Positions 60,095 to 64,000 of a DNA stretch of 64,000 nucleotides are shown piece by piece (position 1 is the stretch's first letter; the number at the start of each line of letters is the position of its first letter). The stretch is from Tetrahymena thermophila SB210 (Eukaryota > Ciliophora > Oligohymenophorea > Hymenostomatida > Tetrahymenidae). Location of the stretch: contig NW_002475963.1 in assembly GCF_000189635.1 (NCBI RefSeq), positions 1-64,000 of the forward strand, read 5' to 3'. A program made the translations under genes and the position numbers. Below the pieces are notes generated by a model. The model saw only the letters and a program-made list of their open reading frames with translations. It made no database searches and was not told where the DNA came from.

Positions 60095-61380
60095 ATGGGA
60101 TTTGATCTTGATAAGTGCCTAGAAAGAGCTAAAGAAGGATTAAAGCTTAAAGAATTAGAAATTAAATTACTTTGTATGAAAATCAAAGAAATATTTGTCA
60201 ATGAAGATAATGTAAAAAGAATTAGAGCTCCTGTAACTTTGGTTGGAGATGTTCATGGGTATAAGTTTTAGAAATTATAGAAAAGCAAATTATTGATATG
60301 TGTATTATTTTATAAAAAGATAATTTTATGATGTGTAAGAGATATTTAGAGTAGGAGGTGATCCCCCTTATACGAATTATTTATGGTTAGGAGATTATGT
60401 AGATAGAGGTAAATGAAATAATAATTATAAATGCACAATAAATATTAAAATGATTCAATAAATATAAAATTACTAGGCTATTATAGTGTGGAAGTTATTA
60501 CGTTACTCTTTCTACTTAAATTAAAATATCCTGAACGCATGACTTTGATTAGAGGAAATCATGAGACAAGATCTGTTACATAAGTATTAAATATATAAAG
60601 AAATATCTAATAGAGGTTTTTATTAATTTAAAATCAAAATAGAATTATGGGTTTTAAGTGGAATGTATTTAAAAATATGGAGATGGTTCTAAGATTTGGG
60701 AATATTACACAGATGCATTTGATTTTCTTCCTTTGGGATGTATAATAGACACTTCTATATTTTGTGTTCATGGAGGTTTATCTCCTAACATAGAAACCAT
60801 ATAAGAAGTATCAATGCTAGACAGGTTTTAAGAAATACCAAGAGAAGGGCCTTATACTGATTTAATGTGGTCTGATCCTTCAAGTGATAAAGATCACACA
60901 GGTTTTATGCTAAGTGAAAGGTAATTCAGTTAATTTAATTATTCCAAATAAATAAATTACAAATTGAATTAAAAAATTAAATAGAGGTGCTGGTTTCTTA
61001 TTTGGAGGAGATGTTGTTGAAAAATTCCTCCATGTTAATGGCTTAATTCATTTGGCCAGAGCTCACTAGTTATGTACAGATGGTTTTTAAGTTTTATTTG
61101 ATGATAAGTTATCTACTGTATGGAGCGCCCCGAACTACATGTACAGATTCAGTAATACTTAAATTAGATTTGAATTTTAACTAAATTTATATTTAATTTA
61201 ATAATTAAATTTATTTTGTTTAATATAGAAAATAAAGCTTCAATTTTAGAAATAGATGAGCACGGTAATAGGTTCTTTAATATATTTATGGAGTCTCCTG
61301 ATAACATCAAAAAAGATGTAGGCGGTACTGGTGGTATATAAGGAATTTAAAATTAATCAGCTAATAACTATTTTTACTGA
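60095..61380 (+). CDS. PP2A-family (PPP) Ser/Thr phosphatase catalytic subunit, 318 aa
   Basis: Six exons join in phase: 60095-60258, 60320-60408, 60477-60583, 60643-60920, 60985-61151, 61229-61380. All PPP signature motifs are present in order: GDVHGQ (exon 1/2 junction), GDYVDRG, RGNHE, the HGG of FCVHGGLSP, and SAPNY. These supply the two-metal active site. Overall length (usual 305-315 aa) and motifs such as LDRFQEIPREGP and LMWSDP place it in the PP2A/PP4/PP6 branch rather than PP1. Departures: [15 protein letters not shown] where the family has FG.D....F...N, MYRFKNKASI where YRCGN.A.I is usual, a Gly-rich insertion near the end (GGTGGIQG), and a C-terminus NNYFY instead of the methylated DYFL. 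It may be a ciliate-specific paralogue. Confidence 0.93.
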
Positions 61381-62190
61381 AATTAAATTCTTTACAAATT
61401 TACAATAGTACTATTACTAAAAGTCTCAAAAAAATATTAAATTTTAAATCCTTTTACCAACCGCGTTTCTCTTTCTTTTATGGCAAAATATGATCAATCT
61501 AAAATGACCAAATTTTGTTTTTATAATTTTTTCAATAATAGAGCCTTTTATCAAAATTATGTGTATAAAAACTAAAAGTTAATCTAATATATATATTTCA
61601 CAAGTTAAAGAATTATTTTATTTGTAAAAAATTAATGCGACATTAATATATCTAATTATCTAAAAATATGATTAATTTTCTTTCTACTAACCAGTTAATA
61701 AGTAATAAAAGAAAAATATCTATATATTTTTTCACTCTTACTATTTATTTGTATTAATATAACCAAAATTGTTAGGATCCAAGGATATGTTAAAATTTTT
61801 ATGTAAAAAAAAGATAAATTTAATATTTAATAAATATTTAAAAAAAATGAAATTGATATTAATTAATATTTTTATTAAAGTATGAATTAGTCGATTTTAA
61901 TAGTTTTTAAGTCTAATATTACAAATAGTGTGAATAATTTATTTTAAGATTTAAACTAAAAATGCTTGTTAGTATTTTATTAATTTAGTTAATTATCTTA
62001 GAAATATAAAATAATAATTAAACCTAACAAATTTTATTTTTCTTTTACAAATTAATAAATTTAATTATTTCTAAATAAAAATTTGATTTGATAATAGATA
62101 CCACCATAGTATCTTTACATTAATCTATAAAAAAAGATACCAAATTTATGTATTTATAAATAAAATCCTCAAAAATATATTTTTAAAAAA
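61381..62190. other. Intergenic, 0.8 kb
   Basis: AT-rich spacer between two plus-strand genes. Nothing recognised. Confidence 0.5.
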
Positions 62191-64000
62191 ATGCCAGTAA
62201 AATATTCACGAAGTATAAAAATTTGGGAGTAAATTGAATCTCATCTGCTACTAACTATTTTTGTAAGAACTGGACTATTGGCTTTTGCTTTAGCTACTAG
62301 CAATACTAAGGAATTAAATAAATCAATTAACTGGTTGAGATATTTAGAGATACTGATTTTCTTATTATTTAATCAGAAATTTATGGATTAATATTTTTTT
62401 TTAGAAAGTTTATTATTAATAAAAAGTAAAAAATAAACAAAAAACTTCTTTCATTTTTGTAGCAAATTTAAGAATTTTGAAAATGTTTTCTAAACCTTAA
62501 AAAGTAAAAAAGATACTACCAGATTTATAAGTAAACACAAATAACTTTTGCCCTTTCTTTTGATAATTTAATCACCATTTTAATAATAATATTAATAGAA
62601 AACAATTAATTTTTTTAATATCCCACACAACCTTAGAAAGAGGAGCTAAATGGAATAGCTGCTATAAGTTATAAAATAGGTTCCTTTTTTCTAAAAATAT
62701 ATTGAAAATGGCTGGGAAAGTGTGTGCTAAGAATGCTTAGAAGAGATGACTTATGAGTTAATAGAAGCTGATTAGGAGATATTTGCTTAAGGTACTATAT
62801 TATTTATGCATGTAGGTTTTTAAGATGTTAAATTATTTAGGTACTATCGGTGAAACTTTTTACGTTATACTTGAGGGGTAAGTGGGTGTTTATGTAAACA
62901 TAGTAGGCAATTTAGAAGAAAATAAAATAGTTCGTAATGATTCATAACCAGTTTTAGAAGTAGAATAAAAAGTAATATATATTATTTATTTTTATCAAAG
63001 AAACATATAATAAATAATACATAGACTATTTGTTAATTATAAATAACTTTTTACAAAGGAAAATAATGAAAATTAAGAGGGAGGAGAATAATAATAAAAC
63101 TAGGAGCCTCCTAAGCTCTAAAAATTAGTTAAGGTACTAGAAAGTGGTGACAGTTTTGGTGAGCTATCACTTATATATAACCGTCCGAGACTGGCTACAA
63201 TTAGAACTTTAGAAAAAACTCACTTGGCTGTGTTAAAAAAGAAAGAATTTAGGACCATTTTGAGGGAAAAAGAAGAAGCCTAACTAGTTAAAGAAATGTA
63301 ATACTTCACCACTCTACCCTTTTTTGAAGGATAAAATTTCAATCTTGTTAGAGACATTTATCTCAATACTTTTAAACTGAAATGTATTAATAAAGAAATA
63401 ATATTTAACGAAGGAGATGTAAGTGACTCCGTTTTTATCATTAAATCAGGAGAGTTTGTTGTAATATTATTATTGATTGATTTATTTATTTTTGCTATCC
63501 TTAATAATTAGTAAAAAGAGCTTTAATTTATTAAGATAGATCTAATACCATAATTTTAAATAATATCAAAATATAATTAATTTAGCATAAATCAGTCCAT
63601 TAAATTAAGTTTTTGTATCGAATTCATTCATTCACTCATTGTCTATATAAGAAAGGTTATCCAATCAAAAAAATTCAAAAAATAATAGAAAAAATAGAAC
63701 TATATTTAATCATTTATTCAATCTACTGAATTCAAATTTGTATAATAACTCATGTTTTCCTCATTTTCTTATTTTTACAGCTGAAGAAAGCTATTCATTA
63801 CATTAATAAATCCATTTTAATAGATTTATTTAGAATAAATGAATGAATGAAATGATATTATTTTCCCTTTAATTTTGATAATTTATTTTTAATTTTTAAT
63901 TTTTTAACTGTTTAATTAATGAATTATCGTTTTTTTAAAATATTTTTTAAATTAATTTAAGTTATTCAAATAATTTTGTCATGAAGAAAGCGACCAGCAT
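62191..64000 (+). CDS. Cyclic-nucleotide-binding-domain protein 3, truncated by window edge
   Basis: Exons placed: 62191-62791 (5' part uncertain), 62841-62971, 63059-63460; a GTAATA donor follows and the gene continues beyond 64000, with a possible last visible exon around 63,980 (VMKKATS). ATG 62191 sits in an A-rich context and its frame is open to 62791, but 62,400-62,640 is AT-rich enough to hide introns. CNBD1 contains VPFFQKYIENGWESV, the glycine turn AQGTIGETFYVILEGQVGVYV, and a canonical phosphate-binding cassette FGELSLIYNRPRLATI with the conserved Glu and Arg. CNBD2 begins FFEGQNFNLVRDIYL, EGDVSDSVFIIKSGEFV and is then cut by the intron. Of the three CNBD genes this is the only one whose cassette looks competent to bind cAMP or cGMP. 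It could be a PKA regulatory subunit or the N-terminus of a PKG-like kinase; the missing 3' part decides. Confidence 0.85.

Overview
This window is the end of a ciliate macronuclear chromosome, most likely from Tetrahymena or a close oligohymenophorean relative. It opens with a C4A2 telomere (positions 1-52). It is very AT-rich, and every gene that can be followed uses TGA as its only stop, with in-frame TAA and TAG read as glutamine. Introns are short (mostly 34-200 nt, GT...AG) and AT-rich. All splice models here were assembled by hand from reading frame, phase and protein sense. No transcript evidence was available.

Left third (0-20 kb, all plus strand): an orphan protein (751-2241); a membrane protein with a histidine-kinase-type ATPase domain (3091-5784); a CEP95-like centrosomal/basal-body protein (6687-8917); an N-terminal-motor kinesin of kinesin-7 type (10147-13040); the axonemal inner-arm dynein light chain p28/DNALI1 (13342-14260); and, after a 4-kb gene-poor stretch, a 645-aa protein with a possible degenerate truncated-globin region (18288-20225). 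The CEP95-like protein, the kinesin and p28 give this part a microtubule/cilium flavour.

Middle (22-46 kb): a minus-strand protein with two cyclic-nucleotide-binding domains (CNBD, 22315-24936); a 1,468-aa Q/N-rich minus-strand protein (26662-31068); an orphan (33742-35187); a small multi-pass membrane protein (36613 to about 37.4 kb) converging on another orphan (37515-39171); a second two-CNBD protein (39585-42297); a calcium-dependent protein kinase with four EF hands (42623-44550); and a small secreted protein (45463-46065).

Right third (46.5-64 kb): a 1,831-aa Q/N-rich minus-strand protein (46502-52293); the GPI-transamidase subunit PIG-U (53155-54840); an intron-containing tRNA-Tyr with a Pol III terminator (55071-55153, minus); a 932-aa coiled-coil protein (55451-58507, minus); a nearly perfect 320-bp tandem duplication (59199-59838); a PP2A-family phosphatase (60095-61380); and a third CNBD gene that runs off the right edge (62191-64000).

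Three CNBD proteins, a Ca2+-dependent kinase, a PP2A-type phosphatase and a histidine-kinase-like protein make the window rich in signalling genes, but nothing in the DNA shows that they form one pathway. No mobile element, CRISPR array or obvious bacterial insertion was seen. The best candidates for new biology are the CNBD proteins with diverged phosphate-binding cassettes, the large Q/N-rich proteins with unrecognised folded cores, and the irregular telomere.
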